Part shown: positions 17,094 through 26,226 of the stretch, piece after piece | How the letters are laid out: each line of letters opens with the position of its first letter | Position numbering within the stretch: position 1 is the stretch's first letter | Notes under the pieces: model-generated | Told to the model about the DNA's origin: nothing | The model's database searches: none | Seen by the model: only the letters and a program-made list of their open reading frames with translations | Source of the DNA: Rickettsiales bacterium | Lineage (GTDB): Bacteria > Pseudomonadota > Alphaproteobacteria > Rs-D84 | NCBI GenBank assembly: GCA_031262525.1 | Contig: JAISHM010000001.1 | Location: 1-44,323, forward strand | Length of the DNA: 44,323 nucleotides | Reading direction: 5' to 3' | Translations under genes and position numbers: made by a program

Positions 17094-18119
17094 TTATATT
17101 TTTATAGATACTATTCTGTATCCAAATAAATATATACGAAACTTATTATTTTGTCGCGTTATATAAAATTTTTTCAGATATTTTCTGTGTTCTAAATTCT
17201 TCGGCAACCCCAAACTATCATACACTGCCCACCATTTTTTATGGGCGCCAAACATTTTCTGTTTTCGCAGCACTATCGTCCCATTTGCATAATTCATAAC
17301 CAACCAAGGTTTTATCCCGCCCACAAAATGAGATACAACCGGATTTTTAACCGCGGCCACGATTTCATCAGGGGGATAATAAGCCCCAATCATTTTCTTT
17401 GGATACATAACGTTCATCATAGCGTTATATTTATACGGCAAATACACCATTTTATCCGAATGTTTTTGCCCACAAACCGCGTTTAATATATCCTGGTCTA
17501 CGAACCTGGGGTTTGGGTGCCGTCCCAGATAATCAAACCATTTTTTCATTATACCCATATCACGCGCCATTTTCAGATTCAGTATAAAAACACCCGCATT
17601 AAAATAAGGATACTTTTCTGGGTTTTTATTAAACTTTGTAAATTCATCCATTTGTTTCAGATGTTTTTGATAATCAGGGGTCACCATAACACAAACCTCT
17701 ATACCCGCCGCCATCAGTTTATCTGATGGAAACGCATCGTAAATTTCCGATATATCTGAATTTACAATAATATCTGTGTCCATATAAAAACATTTATCCA
17801 CATCATCAGGCAACGCCACGGGAATCAACAAACGAAAATAAGTCCCCAAAGTATTTATATGCCCCAGGTCGCTTTTTTTTACATCTATGTCCGAAAAATA
17901 ATGCATATATTTTTTTATTGAAATAATTTCTATAACCGCATCAGATTTTATTGCGTCAAAAAAACTTTTATCATCATCGGTTAAATCCGCAGATAAAATA
18001 AAAAATCGCGCTGTCCTATTTTTCGCCAAAGTTTGAACCACCGACTTCATCATAACCAACGCCGGCATTAAAAAGTTTCGGTCAAACCCCAACGCAAAAT
18101 TTACATAATTTTTATTCAT
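17094..18119 (-). CDS. Glycosyltransferase family 8
   Basis: 341 aa. The layout is that of GT8 LPS galactosyl/glucosyltransferases: VNFALGFDRNFLMPALVMMKSVV at the N-terminus, FYMDTDIIVN with the metal-binding D-x-D (Asp114-Thr-Asp116), YFNAGVFILNL, FVDQDILNAV and YNAMMNV. GT8 enzymes add sugars from UDP-sugars to LPS core or capsule in the cytoplasm. A basic C-terminal tail (about 300-341: RKYLKKFYITRQNNKFRIYLFGYRI in part) resembles the membrane-contacting tails of such enzymes. It overlaps the preceding WbsX-like gene by 4 nt (ATGA), so the pair is an operon for a surface polysaccharide. Donor and acceptor cannot be read from sequence. Confidence 0.88.
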   Translation of the reverse strand: MNKNYVNFALGFDRNFLMPALVMMKSVVQTLAKNRTARFFILSADLTDDDKSFFDAIKSDAVIEIISIKKYMHYFSDIDVKKSDLGHINTLGTYFRLLIPVALPDDVDKCFYMDTDIIVNSDISEIYDAFPSDKLMAAGIEVCVMVTPDYQKHLKQMDEFTKFNKNPEKYPYFNAGVFILNLKMARDMGIMKKWFDYLGRHPNPRFVDQDILNAVCGQKHSDKMVYLPYKYNAMMNVMYPKKMIGAYYPPDEIVAAVKNPVVSHFVGGIKPWLVMNYANGTIVLRKQKMFGAHKKWWAVYDSLGLPKNLEHRKYLKKFYITRQNNKFRIYLFGYRIVSIKI

Positions 18120-19393
18120 CGTGTTTCTTCTATTGCACGCCGTGTTTTATCTAGATATGCATACCCGTAATAATTATCAGGCTCTAAATACATTGTTTCG
18201 GCCCATTCGTTCCATGCGGAAACAAAAACTATTTTTTCTGGTGCGCCATATTTTCGTGTCCAATCAACAATATCGCGCAACCATTTATAATAATCATCAG
18301 GGGTTATTTCCCCAACCCATGCGCCCGTGGTAAAGGCCTTTCTGCACGAATTATCAAATCCCTGCATACAACCACGATATAAAACATAGTCTGTATCATA
18401 CATATATTTTCTATCACTAATAAATTTATGGGTATCAAAAAACATTTTGTATTTTGCATTTTTATTCATAATTTTTGGCCAATTTTCAGGTTTTATGTTT
18501 TTTGCTTTTGTTTGCATATGAAAATTAAATTCCCCCGCCCCGTCCGCGTTAAATTTCCCAGGGGAAAATGTTTTGCGATTACTTCCACCCCAATCATTAT
18601 TGAATAAAATGATATATGGCGCGACCCCAATTTTTTCCGAAATTAATCGTTTTATATCTGTAATAAATTCTTTGATGCGTGGCTGCTTGTGTTTATAAAT
18701 AATCAGCATTGGTTGCCCTGCTTCGTTTTTAATATAACGCGAATCCGTTAAGAAAGGCAAAATATCATCAACAAATTTTTCGGCATCTCCATCAACAATG
18801 TCTGCATCATAACAATCTTTATTTTCACATTCTTCGCCCCATGTATTAGACCAATTTTCATTAGCGTAAAATAACATAAACGGCATATCTATGCTTTTGT
18901 CAGCCAGCATATTAAACAACGGCTTTTCCATAATGCGTTTTCCGTGAAACCAATAATAGTAATAACAAAATCCGTAAACACCATATTGTCGCGCCAGGTC
19001 AATTTGACGCTTCATAATGGCCGTTGTATCCAGATTATAGAACCCGACATCTATGGGTAATCTTGGGTGAATATGTCCAGTGTATTGCGGTGTTTGTTTT
19101 GTTACATTGGTCCATTCGGTGAAACCGCGCCCAAACCACTTATTATTTTGTTCAAATTCATAAAATTGTGGCAGATAATAAGCGATAATTTTCGGGTCGC
19201 CTGATTTATGCTCGTAATATCTATCTGACAACGGCACAAAGTTTTTCTTGCTGCGCACACCATTCATACACCAATCCATAAATTCTGCTTTATCATGACG
19301 GGTAATTTTTTGTCTGGCTGTGATATAGCGCGCTTTATTTATATTCTTTAATTGTGTCCGACGAACACGTGAAATAATATGAAAAAAACGCAA
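18116..19393 (-). CDS. WbsX-like (GH99-like) polysaccharide protein
   Basis: 425 aa. The core from about residue 68 reads IIAYYLPQFYEFEQNNKWFG, then GFTEWTNV, HPRLPIDVGFYNL, RQIDLARQYGVYGFCYYYYWF, MPFMLFYANENWSNTW and ISAWNEWAE-like FVSAWNEWAET. This is the Glyco_trans_WbsX family, a GH99-like TIM barrel found in O-antigen and capsule clusters. Whether members transfer or hydrolyse sugars is unsettled. The N-terminal 60 residues are basic and not part of the domain. The start is uncertain: the TTG at 19393 lacks a Shine-Dalgarno site, and internal Met codons near residue 39 are alternatives. It is cotranscribed with the GT8 gene. Confidence 0.82.
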   Translation of the reverse strand: MRFFHIISRVRRTQLKNINKARYITARQKITRHDKAEFMDWCMNGVRSKKNFVPLSDRYYEHKSGDPKIIAYYLPQFYEFEQNNKWFGRGFTEWTNVTKQTPQYTGHIHPRLPIDVGFYNLDTTAIMKRQIDLARQYGVYGFCYYYYWFHGKRIMEKPLFNMLADKSIDMPFMLFYANENWSNTWGEECENKDCYDADIVDGDAEKFVDDILPFLTDSRYIKNEAGQPMLIIYKHKQPRIKEFITDIKRLISEKIGVAPYIILFNNDWGGSNRKTFSPGKFNADGAGEFNFHMQTKAKNIKPENWPKIMNKNAKYKMFFDTHKFISDRKYMYDTDYVLYRGCMQGFDNSCRKAFTTGAWVGEITPDDYYKWLRDIVDWTRKYGAPEKIVFVSAWNEWAETMYLEPDNYYGYAYLDKTRRAIEETR

Positions 19394-19452
19394 TAAAACA
19401 ACACCAATATAAGTAATTTTATATCTTAGATACGAAAATACAACTAAACCTC

Positions 19453-20712
19453 TTACGCCGCTTTTTTACTTTTTTTCTTTAATAATACTGGTTCTTTTTT
19501 ACCCATAACCACATCGGCGTCAATATAAATTTCTGATAAATCTGGATTATCGGGCGCATCAAACATAGGATTTAACAAAACCCGTTCCAGCGCGCTGCGC
19601 AGACCGCGTGCGCCACTTTTACGCGCCAACGCAGCGCGTGCAATTTCGTGCAGTGCGTCGTCTGTTATGGTCAGTTTTACGCCTTCTAATTCCAATAACG
19701 CTTGATATTGTTTAACAATTGCGTTCTTTGGTTCGGTCAGGATTTTTACCAATGCGTCCTCGTCCAATTCTTGCAATGTTGCAATCACTGGCAAGCGCCC
19801 AATCAGTTCTGGAATAATCCCAAATCGCACCAGGTCAGATGGTTGAACCGAATCCAGATTATTTTTTTCATCACGTGATTTTTTAGAAGAAACTTCCGCG
19901 CCAAAACCAATCCCCGCACGCGAATTTAATCGCGACCCTATGATTTTATTCAGCCCGTCAAAAGCCCCCGCACATATAAATAAAATTTTGCTGGTGTCCA
20001 GTTGCAGAGTGGATTCGTTTGGATGTTTTCGTCCGCCACCCTGGGGGGAAACATTTGCGATTGTTCCCTCTATCAGTTTTAATAATGCTTGTTGCACGCC
20101 TTCCCCGGAAACATCACGGGTCAGTGATGGATTTTCTGATTTGCGCGAAATCTTGTCAATCTCGTCAATATAAATTATTCCGCGTTGGGCGCGTTCAATA
20201 TCAAAGTTCGCGTTTTGCACCAGTCGTGTTAAAATGTTTTCAACATCTTCGCCGACATATCCCGCCTCGGTCAGGGTGGTTGCGTCCGCAATCGCAAAAG
20301 GCACATCCAAAACCCGCGCCAATGTTTGCGCAAACAAAGTCTTTCCAACCCCCGTCGGTCCAATCATCAAGATGTTTGATTTTTGCACTTCTACATCATT
20401 GCGCAATCCAGCAGAATGCCGTTTATAGTGATTATAAACCGCGACTGATAAAATCTTTTTCGCGTCGTTTTGTCCGATAATATACTCGTCCAAAGTTTTA
20501 TAAATTTGCGAAGGGGTCGGCAATGCCGCAGCGTCGGTTGTAATTTTTTGTTGGTCGTCGTCCGCCAAAATATCATTACATAAATTTATACACTCATCAC
20601 AAATGCAGACATTTTTGCCAGTGACAATACGTCGCACTTCGTGCGCGGGCTTGCCACAAAAACTGCAATTTTGTTCTTGTTTAGTTGATATTTTGTTTTC
20701 GTTTTCGCTCAT
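19453..20712 (-). CDS. clpX: ClpX ATP-dependent unfoldase
   Basis: 419 aa from the ATG at 20712, which has GGGGAT at Shine-Dalgarno distance. An ATG 12 nt upstream is less likely. ClpX recognises tagged substrates, unfolds them and feeds them to ClpP. The zinc-binding domain has Cys16, Cys19, Cys38 and Cys41. Walker A is GPTGVGKT (118-125), Walker B YIDEIDKI. The sensor region [10 protein letters not shown] and the [13 protein letters not shown] helix are intact. The IGF loop that docks ClpP appears as GIGFGAEV. It starts 27 nt downstream of clpP, the usual clpP-clpX order. The lon and hupB genes that often follow are absent. Confidence 0.96.
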   Translation of the reverse strand: MSENENKISTKQEQNCSFCGKPAHEVRRIVTGKNVCICDECINLCNDILADDDQQKITTDAAALPTPSQIYKTLDEYIIGQNDAKKILSVAVYNHYKRHSAGLRNDVEVQKSNILMIGPTGVGKTLFAQTLARVLDVPFAIADATTLTEAGYVGEDVENILTRLVQNANFDIERAQRGIIYIDEIDKISRKSENPSLTRDVSGEGVQQALLKLIEGTIANVSPQGGGRKHPNESTLQLDTSKILFICAGAFDGLNKIIGSRLNSRAGIGFGAEVSSKKSRDEKNNLDSVQPSDLVRFGIIPELIGRLPVIATLQELDEDALVKILTEPKNAIVKQYQALLELEGVKLTITDDALHEIARAALARKSGARGLRSALERVLLNPMFDAPDNPDLSEIYIDADVVMGKKEPVLLKKKSKKAA

Positions 20713-20739
20713 TTTTATCCCCAATTTCCAATATCGTAT

Positions 20740-21321
20740 TTATTTTCTTTCCATAATCGTATCTATCAACCCGAATTTTTTTGCCTCGTCCACGGACATA
20801 TAATTATCACGTTCCATAGCGTCAAATAATTTTTTTTCTGTTTGTCCCGTAAAGTCAGACATCAGTTTTATCAGTTTTTGTTTTGTTTTTATATATTCTG
20901 CAACATGAATTTCCATATCTGTTACCTGACCCTGGGTACCGGCCAAAGGCTGATGAATCATTATCCGAGTATTTGGCAATGCGATTCTTTTACCTTTTTC
21001 GCCCGCCGCCAATAAAACAGATGCCATACTGGCAACCATTCCCATACCAATTGTTGCAACAGGTGCCTTGATATAATTCATTGTATCCAATATGGCCAGC
21101 CCCGCAAATACCGAGCCGCCAGGACTTTGGATATACATATTGATATCTGCATTTGGGTTTTCCGATTCCAATAATAACAATTGTGCAATTATTACATTTG
21201 CCATCTGGGCTGATATTTCGCCCTGTAACATAATAATCCGGTCGCGCAGCAGGCGCGAATAAATATCAAAAGAGCGCTCGCCGCGTGGGGACTCTTCTAT
21301 AACCATTGGTATCAGTGCCAT
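20740..21321 (-). CDS. clpP: ClpP serine protease subunit
   Basis: 193 aa from the ATG at 21321, with AAAGGA upstream. It forms the tetradecameric proteolytic chamber for ClpX. The catalytic triad is visible: Ser98 in [14 protein letters not shown], His123 in RIMIHQPL and Asp172 in [22 protein letters not shown] and the basic [10 protein letters not shown] segment are standard. The residues around the active Ser (ASMASV in place of the usual ASMGAL/ASMGAF) vary slightly. An extended -10 promoter lies just upstream at 21345-21350, giving a short leader of about 16 nt. It is transcribed with clpX. Confidence 0.96.
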   Translation of the reverse strand: MALIPMVIEESPRGERSFDIYSRLLRDRIIMLQGEISAQMANVIIAQLLLLESENPNADINMYIQSPGGSVFAGLAILDTMNYIKAPVATIGMGMVASMASVLLAAGEKGKRIALPNTRIMIHQPLAGTQGQVTDMEIHVAEYIKTKQKLIKLMSDFTGQTEKKLFDAMERDNYMSVDEAKKFGLIDTIMERK

Positions 21322-21344
21322 AATAAATCCTTTTTTTGTTTCCA

Positions 21345-21350
21345 ATTATA
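21345..21350 (-). promoter_or_regulatory. Extended -10 promoter of clpP
   Basis: TGGTATAAT on the minus strand (TATAAT at 21345-21350) has the TGn extension, with no strong -35 box. Expected start is near 21337, leaving a short leader that contains the AAAGGA ribosome-binding site. Confidence 0.55.
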
Positions 21351-21421
21351 CCACCCTTTTATCCGATTCGCGAGTTTTCCACTTGCGCCCATATATAAAA
21401 ATAATGTAAAATAAGAAACAG

Positions 21422-23905
21422 ATGAAAATGTATGGATTTCTGCGATTTTGCGGCATTGTTTTGGCGTGCGCCAGTATCACGCCCGCTTTTGCCGCGCAAA
21501 ATATGCGTGGGGCGACGACAAACTCGGCGCGTTCACAAACTCAATCGCGCGCAGCGATAACAGCGCGCAGCGCGGCCCCGGCGCGAACCGCGACCCAGGC
21601 ACGCAATGCGACAACCACTGCGCGCAGCGCGACCACGGCACGCACAGCGCGGACCGCACAAACAAATAATAATGCCCGCACCAATCGCGCGGCAACCACG
21701 GCGGTGGGTTCAACAATGGGCGGCGAATATAATGTGTGTCGCGATGCTTATTTTACTTGTATGGACCAGTTTTGTGCAAACCGCGACGCAACTTATCGGC
21801 GTTGCGCCTGTTCGTCCAAACTGACAACCCTGCGGGACGCGGCGCGTCAAATTTCGGGAACAGAAACGCAATTACAAACTTTTACTGATTACAATATTGA
21901 CGCAATTTCCAAAACCGCGACCCAGGTTTCGGCAACACTGACCGCGACCGCGGGGGAATCTGCGGCGGTCGCAGACACATCGCAAAGTGCAACGCAACTG
22001 GCGGGCATTTCATCGGTATTAAATGGGGCGCGAACAAATGCATTGGCAACGAATGGCTCGCTGGATGTTGCGGGCGATATCAACGCAATTTGGAATACTC
22101 CTGATTTTATTGGGGGCGCAGATATCGCCAATTTAGAGGGCGAGAAACTTTATACCCAGGTTCATTCGCAATGTGCGGAAATGGTTGCTAATTCTTGCGG
22201 TGCGGACGCAACATTGAATATGGTTGTATCGGCGTATGGAATGTATATTGAACAAGATTGTAATATCGCCGCTGCGGCAATATCCGGGCAAAAAACTGCG
22301 GCCGAGTCTGCGGTGCGCGTGGCTGCCACAACAATGGAGAGCGAGCGATTGGAAAATTACAACACTCACAATTCAACCGAGATAAATGATTGTATCGCGC
22401 GTGTTCGCGCGGACATTACAACTGACGCGGCATGTGGAACGAATTTTGTTCATTGCCTGGATTTAACGGGTTTGTATCTGGATTATAATACGGGTGCGCC
22501 GATTTATTCGTCTGATTTTTTCAAGTTAGAAAATGCGATGACACTGGATGGGGATTTTATGAGCGCCAGCAAAAACCAAAATATATTACTCGCATTGGAA
22601 GAAAAAAAAGCCTTTGCAGCGGACGGGTTGGACACTTGTCGTGATGTCGCGAACGATGTCTGGTCAGAGTTTAAGCGACAAGCGGTCATAGAAATTTATC
22701 AGGCGCAACAGGCCGCAGTGCGCGATGTCCGTGATAATTGCCTTGGGGTTATCAACCAATGTTGGGATGAAAAAATTGGGCAACTGAAAAATTTTGCAAA
22801 CCTAGACTCTCAAATGTTGGTTGGGCAATCTGTTGCGACCGCGCAATCCTTGTGCAGCGAACAAGTAAATGCATGCAGTAATTTATTCGGGGGCGGGACA
22901 AACGGGTTGGCTTCTTTGTTGGATTTTGTATCGGACATTGGGAACGCGAAAATAGCCGAAGGGTGCGCGGCGGGAATGGACGCTTATATTCACGAGGTTT
23001 GCGCTGTCGCGGATGATTTATCGCATTCGTATCCTTATTCTTGCCGTTTGCGCGACCCGGGTTCATATCCCAATCCGGCCGATGGTTCTGTTTATGATTT
23101 ACTGGTAAAATATGCGCGTGAAAATTGTGTTGCGCCGAATTATTCGGCGACTGCGGCATTGCCATCTGATATTATGGAATATGTAAACAAAGCGTTTGAT
23201 TCTGTATTTACCGAAATGCGCACTGCACTGAAAATAGAATGTGAAAAATATAATGGTGAATGGATAGATAACCCAGGTGGGACCAGCGCATCTAATATAG
23301 ATTTATATTTACAAATGGTATCCGCGTCGGATAAATGGGGCGCATGTATTAAACCTTATTGTGTATATCAGGGGGACGCCTGGATTGGTGACAATGGTGT
23401 AAAGCATTGTTGCAAATCAGGGGAAATAGTAAATGAATCTGGGGATGGATGCAGAAGTATAGATTGCACTTCTAATGCACAAAAGAACACTACAATTTGT
23501 AATAATTTTGTTTCCGCGCCTGTGAACAGCGCATCTGATTTAGCATCATCTATTGGCGGGTGTGTGGCCAACAATTGTAAATGTTCAAATAATTATTGGG
23601 CGATCCCAGATGGTAGCACCATTATACCCGGGGTCAGCACAGATGGAATGTGTATTGCGGTATGCCCACAAAATTCTTCTTTTAATAATTCATGCACTGG
23701 CAAGGGCGAAGATAACAGCGCTGGCGGCGCCCTGGGGGCAACAAATAACGAAGGATGTGTCAAACAATATTGCAGATGCAATACTAATTATATAGTAAAA
23801 AGTGCAACCTTGGGTAAGGGCGCGGGATGTGTATATAATGGACCCCTGGGGGGCGGCGGACTTGGCGGGGGCGGACTTGGCGGTATTTCAGATAGCGCAT
23901 TCTGA
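21422..23905 (+). CDS. Large secreted cysteine-patterned protein, paralogue 2
   Basis: 827 aa, function not recognised. It has a signal peptide (about 1-25, ending PAFAA) and an Ala/Arg/Thr low-complexity segment with repeated T-A-R-S/T-A motifs (about 30-95). The cysteine module has Cys106, 113, 118, 128 and 130 (CMDQFCA...RCACSS), with spacing identical to the 3998-6088 protein. Homology continues: both have an NxxCIxRxRxD/CIGALETC-type pair and CGTNFVHCLD versus CGSSYTKCLD. The C-terminal 200 residues hold more Cys modules (CKSGEIVNESGDGC, CVANNCKCSNNYW) and a Gly-rich end. It is probably exported and disulfide-bonded. A -10-like TAAAAT at 21407-21412 leaves almost no leader; an alternative ATG is at 21428. 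Confidence 0.85.
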   Translation: MKMYGFLRFCGIVLACASITPAFAAQNMRGATTNSARSQTQSRAAITARSAAPARTATQARNATTTARSATTARTARTAQTNNNARTNRAATTAVGSTMGGEYNVCRDAYFTCMDQFCANRDATYRRCACSSKLTTLRDAARQISGTETQLQTFTDYNIDAISKTATQVSATLTATAGESAAVADTSQSATQLAGISSVLNGARTNALATNGSLDVAGDINAIWNTPDFIGGADIANLEGEKLYTQVHSQCAEMVANSCGADATLNMVVSAYGMYIEQDCNIAAAAISGQKTAAESAVRVAATTMESERLENYNTHNSTEINDCIARVRADITTDAACGTNFVHCLDLTGLYLDYNTGAPIYSSDFFKLENAMTLDGDFMSASKNQNILLALEEKKAFAADGLDTCRDVANDVWSEFKRQAVIEIYQAQQAAVRDVRDNCLGVINQCWDEKIGQLKNFANLDSQMLVGQSVATAQSLCSEQVNACSNLFGGGTNGLASLLDFVSDIGNAKIAEGCAAGMDAYIHEVCAVADDLSHSYPYSCRLRDPGSYPNPADGSVYDLLVKYARENCVAPNYSATAALPSDIMEYVNKAFDSVFTEMRTALKIECEKYNGEWIDNPGGTSASNIDLYLQMVSASDKWGACIKPYCVYQGDAWIGDNGVKHCCKSGEIVNESGDGCRSIDCTSNAQKNTTICNNFVSAPVNSASDLASSIGGCVANNCKCSNNYWAIPDGSTIIPGVSTDGMCIAVCPQNSSFNNSCTGKGEDNSAGGALGATNNEGCVKQYCRCNTNYIVKSATLGKGAGCVYNGPLGGGGLGGGGLGGISDSAF

Positions 23906-23963
23906 TAATTGACATTTTGACAATTGTATAATAAACTATTGTAAAACAAAGGAAAAACGGATA

Positions 23964-24221
23964 ATGGCAAAAGACGATGTAATTGTATTTAATGGTGTGG
24001 TAGAGGATAAATTGCCCAATACTATGTTTCGGGTAAAATTGGAAAACGGACACCAGATTTTGGCAATGGTTTCGGGTAAGATGCGTAAATCACGGATATG
24101 GGTAAATGTAGGGGAAAACGTCCGTGTGGAAATGACGCCATATGACCTGAATAAGGGACGAATTGTCTATGCGGAACGCAACCGCGGGGGCACAGAACAA
24201 ACGCCACCCAGCGCAGAATAA
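23964..24221 (+). CDS. infA: Translation initiation factor IF-1
   Basis: 85 aa. It is a complete S1/OB-fold protein with the family motifs [37 protein letters not shown] and [25 protein letters not shown]-1 binds the ribosomal A site during initiation. The last 15 residues ([12 protein letters not shown]) extend past the usual 72-residue protein and look disordered. An AAAGGA site precedes the ATG. The upstream gap contains two overlapping TTGACA boxes (23910-23915 and about 23918-23923) and TATAAT at 23927-23932; which pair is used is unclear. A terminator follows. Confidence 0.95.
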   Translation: MAKDDVIVFNGVVEDKLPNTMFRVKLENGHQILAMVSGKMRKSRIWVNVGENVRVEMTPYDLNKGRIVYAERNRGGTEQTPPSAE

Positions 24222-24237
24222 ATAAGTAAAACAAAAA

Positions 24238-24263
24238 AACGGGGCAATGCCCCGTTTTTTTTT
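24238..24263 (+). terminator. Bidirectional intrinsic terminator between infA and acpP
   Basis: AAAAAAACGGGGCA-ATG-CCCCGTTTTTTTTT: a CGGGGC stem with an A run on one side and a T run on the other, 17 nt after the infA stop. On the minus strand it lies beyond acpP and the palindromic element. Confidence 0.88.
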
Positions 24264-24282
24264 ATAAAAATAATTTTATGTG

Positions 24283-24362
24283 GGACAGATGCAATGTTTT
24301 CGGCGACCCGACGTGTATAAGAATACACGAGGGTCAGCAAAAGCGAGCAGATGCCCACAGAA
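24283..24362. repeat. Well-paired copy of the TGTGGG palindromic element
   Basis: On the minus strand it runs from TGTGGGCATCTGC to GCATCTGTCCCACA with a nearly symmetrical core, GACCCTCGTGTA-TTCT-TATACACGTCGGGTC. It is an imperfect hairpin of about 80 nt. The centre GTATTCTTATAC and the end TGTGGGxATCTGC match the 228-495 tandem units. It begins within 3 nt of the acpP stop codon. Confidence 0.85.
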
Positions 24363-24364
24363 AT

Positions 24365-24601
24365 TTATTTTTTTACATTTGCGTCGATGAATTTAACCGC
24401 ATCGCCAACCGTTTTGATTTTTTCCGCTGCATCGTCTGGGATTGTGATATTGAATTTTTGTTCCAACGCCATAACAAATTCAACAGTGTCCAAACTATCC
24501 GCGCCCAAATCCGTTGTAAATTCGGATTCTGGTTTTACATCTTCGGCCTTTACACCTAATTGTTCTACGATTATTTCTTTGACTGAATCAAAAGTGCTCA
24601 T
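24365..24601 (-). CDS. acpP: Acyl carrier protein
   Basis: 78 aa, acidic. ACP carries growing acyl chains on a phosphopantetheine attached to the Ser of the DSL motif, here Ser36 in [11 protein letters not shown]. The rest ([34 protein letters not shown]) is standard. GAAGGAT precedes the ATG. It is separated from fabF (15793-17034), unlike the common acpP-fabF pair, and has its own promoter (24666-24695). Transcription should end in the palindromic element or the 24238-24263 terminator. Confidence 0.97.
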   Translation of the reverse strand: MSTFDSVKEIIVEQLGVKAEDVKPESEFTTDLGADSLDTVEFVMALEQKFNITIPDDAAEKIKTVGDAVKFIDANVKK

Positions 24602-24665
24602 TTTTTATCCTTCGTTTTTGTTAAACCTTTGCGCCCTAACCTTTTTTTCACGGGCAACTTAGTAA

Positions 24666-24695
24666 AAGATACCACGAACGCCCCCCCTGTGTCAA
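24666..24695 (-). promoter_or_regulatory. Sigma70-like promoter of acpP
   Basis: On the minus strand TTGACA (24690-24695), an 18-bp spacer containing a run of seven G, and TATCTT (24666-24671). The predicted leader is about 55-60 nt. The integrase-like gene ends just upstream at 24709. Confidence 0.6.
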
Positions 24696-24708
24696 GTTAT
24701 ATAACAAA

Positions 24709-25716
24709 TTATAACAAATCTATATCGGATAGCACATCATTCATATTTTGGCGCAATTGCTCGGTATGAGGGGACCATTCCAGTCGCCCACGCAGATATT
24801 TATAAACATCATTCATCTGAACACCTGGCAATTTCGCCGCAGTTATGATTTTTTTCCACGCCCCCCGTGGGTCGGTCAAATGCCCCGCGCGCGATGGAAA
24901 AACATAAGCAGTGCTTTGCGGGATATTACGCAATAACACGACCGCGCTGTCCGACAAGGGTCGCGACAGCCAGGTATCATTATTAAAATCAAAATCGCGC
25001 CAGCGCATTCCAAACACTGCGGACTTTGGCGCAAATGCGAACACCTGCATTAAAAAAGCAGAACGTAATAACGGGTCAGATTCTTTTTTAATCACTGCAA
25101 CCAATCGCGATAACTCACGCGCCCCGAATTTAATCTTTCGCCGTGATTCTGGATTTTTCTCAATCCCAAGCGTCGGATTTTTTGTGATATGACCAACAGA
25201 TATTGCAAATTTAAACACACTGCCCAAAATTTCCAACATACGATTTGCAGTCGGTATGCCTGCATTTTCTGCGATGTTTTTATATACCATAACAATATCA
25301 TTATTTGTTATTGTGGCGACCTCGCGCTTCATCAGTGGCGCAAAGTATCGCATCGCAGTGCGATTTAATTTTTCCAAAGACCGGGGCGCACGATGAATCC
25401 GACGCGAAACGAAAACAGCCCACAATTTATCAAAAACTATTTTATTGCGACGCGTTGGAATAGGCCTGGACGCAGCAGTAATTTTTTCAGCGACCGCAGC
25501 GCGCGCATATTCAATTGAAATATCTGGCCAGCGCCCAATGATAATCCGCACATCGCGCCCCCGCACCCGTTTACGGGTAAAAAAGGTTTTAACCCCGCGC
25601 GCAGTAATATACAAACGCAAACGCGGTTCTGTGATATCCTGGACCACATCAAATCCGGATTCTGGCATTGCCAGATTATCCAGAATATGCGGCGAAAAGA
25701 AAAACTGATGGCTCAT
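24709..25716 (-). CDS. Degenerate tyrosine-recombinase (integrase-like) protein
   Basis: 335 aa, one uninterrupted frame. Residues about 15-80 resemble the arm-binding DUF4102 domain of P4-type integrases (PRLRLYITARGVKTFFTRKRVRGRDVRIIIGRWPDISIEYARAAV). A SAM-like core-binding domain follows (RTAMRYFAPLMKREVATITNNDIV...ANRMLEILGSVFKFAI). The catalytic domain is recognisable, but its key residues seem lost. The first Arg box reads FAPKSAVFGMRW instead of x-R-x-x-E-x-x-x-L-x-W. The His-x-x-Arg box reads QMNDVYKYLRG, with Asn for His and Tyr for Arg. No H/W box or catalytic Tyr follows. Probably catalytically inactive: a relic or a domesticated DNA-binding protein. No other phage or island genes are nearby. 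Confidence 0.72.
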   Translation of the reverse strand: MSHQFFFSPHILDNLAMPESGFDVVQDITEPRLRLYITARGVKTFFTRKRVRGRDVRIIIGRWPDISIEYARAAVAEKITAASRPIPTRRNKIVFDKLWAVFVSRRIHRAPRSLEKLNRTAMRYFAPLMKREVATITNNDIVMVYKNIAENAGIPTANRMLEILGSVFKFAISVGHITKNPTLGIEKNPESRRKIKFGARELSRLVAVIKKESDPLLRSAFLMQVFAFAPKSAVFGMRWRDFDFNNDTWLSRPLSDSAVVLLRNIPQSTAYVFPSRAGHLTDPRGAWKKIITAAKLPGVQMNDVYKYLRGRLEWSPHTEQLRQNMNDVLSDIDLL

Positions 25717-25767
25717 AACAGGTCTCCGGGCTGGGGTCTCGTGCTGATGGTTAGTATTAGTTAAACC

Positions 25768-26193
25768 TTACATTATCTTAAAAATCTGCCTGCGACAAGC
25801 GCGCACTTTATCTTTTGCTATTTTCAGGTTATCTAATGTGTCAAAATAATCATCTTTTTCATCACACGACACACAATCACTACAATTTGTAGTTGATTGA
25901 AAATTATTACAACTTACCTCGAACGAGCCAAACGAGTCAGGTTTATAACCCATCTCACCTGTATACTCATTAAATTTTTGTTCTGGGTAAGATGTAATCC
26001 GAAGATTACATATATACGGATAGAATGTTTTGCGATAATTTTCTGGATTGTTTTTATATTTATTAAATGTATCCAATTTAATAAATTCACATCTACTAAT
26101 CTCTGACAATAATTCTTTTTTCTCTTTTTTTATACACGACAATTCTTTTTGGACTTCTAAATAATCTTGAATCTTTTTAACTATTTTAATCAT
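25768..26193 (-). CDS. Unknown small protein, coiled-coil with Cys cluster
   Basis: 141 aa, no family recognised. The N-terminal 45 residues are a charged helix (VQKELSCIKKEKKELLSEISRCEF) likely to form a coiled coil. A Tyr/Asn-rich middle contains YPYICNLRITSYPEQKFNEYTG. A cysteine cluster CSDCVSCDEKDDY (C-x2-C-x2-C) near residue 105 suggests metal binding or disulfides. The end is a basic helix. No signal peptide. GGATAAAAAATG gives a good start. AT-rich with Asn/Lys/Asp bias, unlike lepA beside it. It sits between lepA and the integrase relic and may be an acquired gene. Confidence 0.6.
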   Translation of the reverse strand: MIKIVKKIQDYLEVQKELSCIKKEKKELLSEISRCEFIKLDTFNKYKNNPENYRKTFYPYICNLRITSYPEQKFNEYTGEMGYKPDSFGSFEVSCNNFQSTTNCSDCVSCDEKDDYFDTLDNLKIAKDKVRACRRQIFKIM

Positions 26194-26226
26194 TTTTTAT
26201 CCTTTTTGGTTTGGGTTGATTCTCTC

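Noticed and set aside
24709-25716. Active prophage or integrative island
   Set aside because: Only the integrase-like gene is present, its catalytic residues look lost, and the neighbours are acpP and lepA with no phage structural or att-like repeat sequences.
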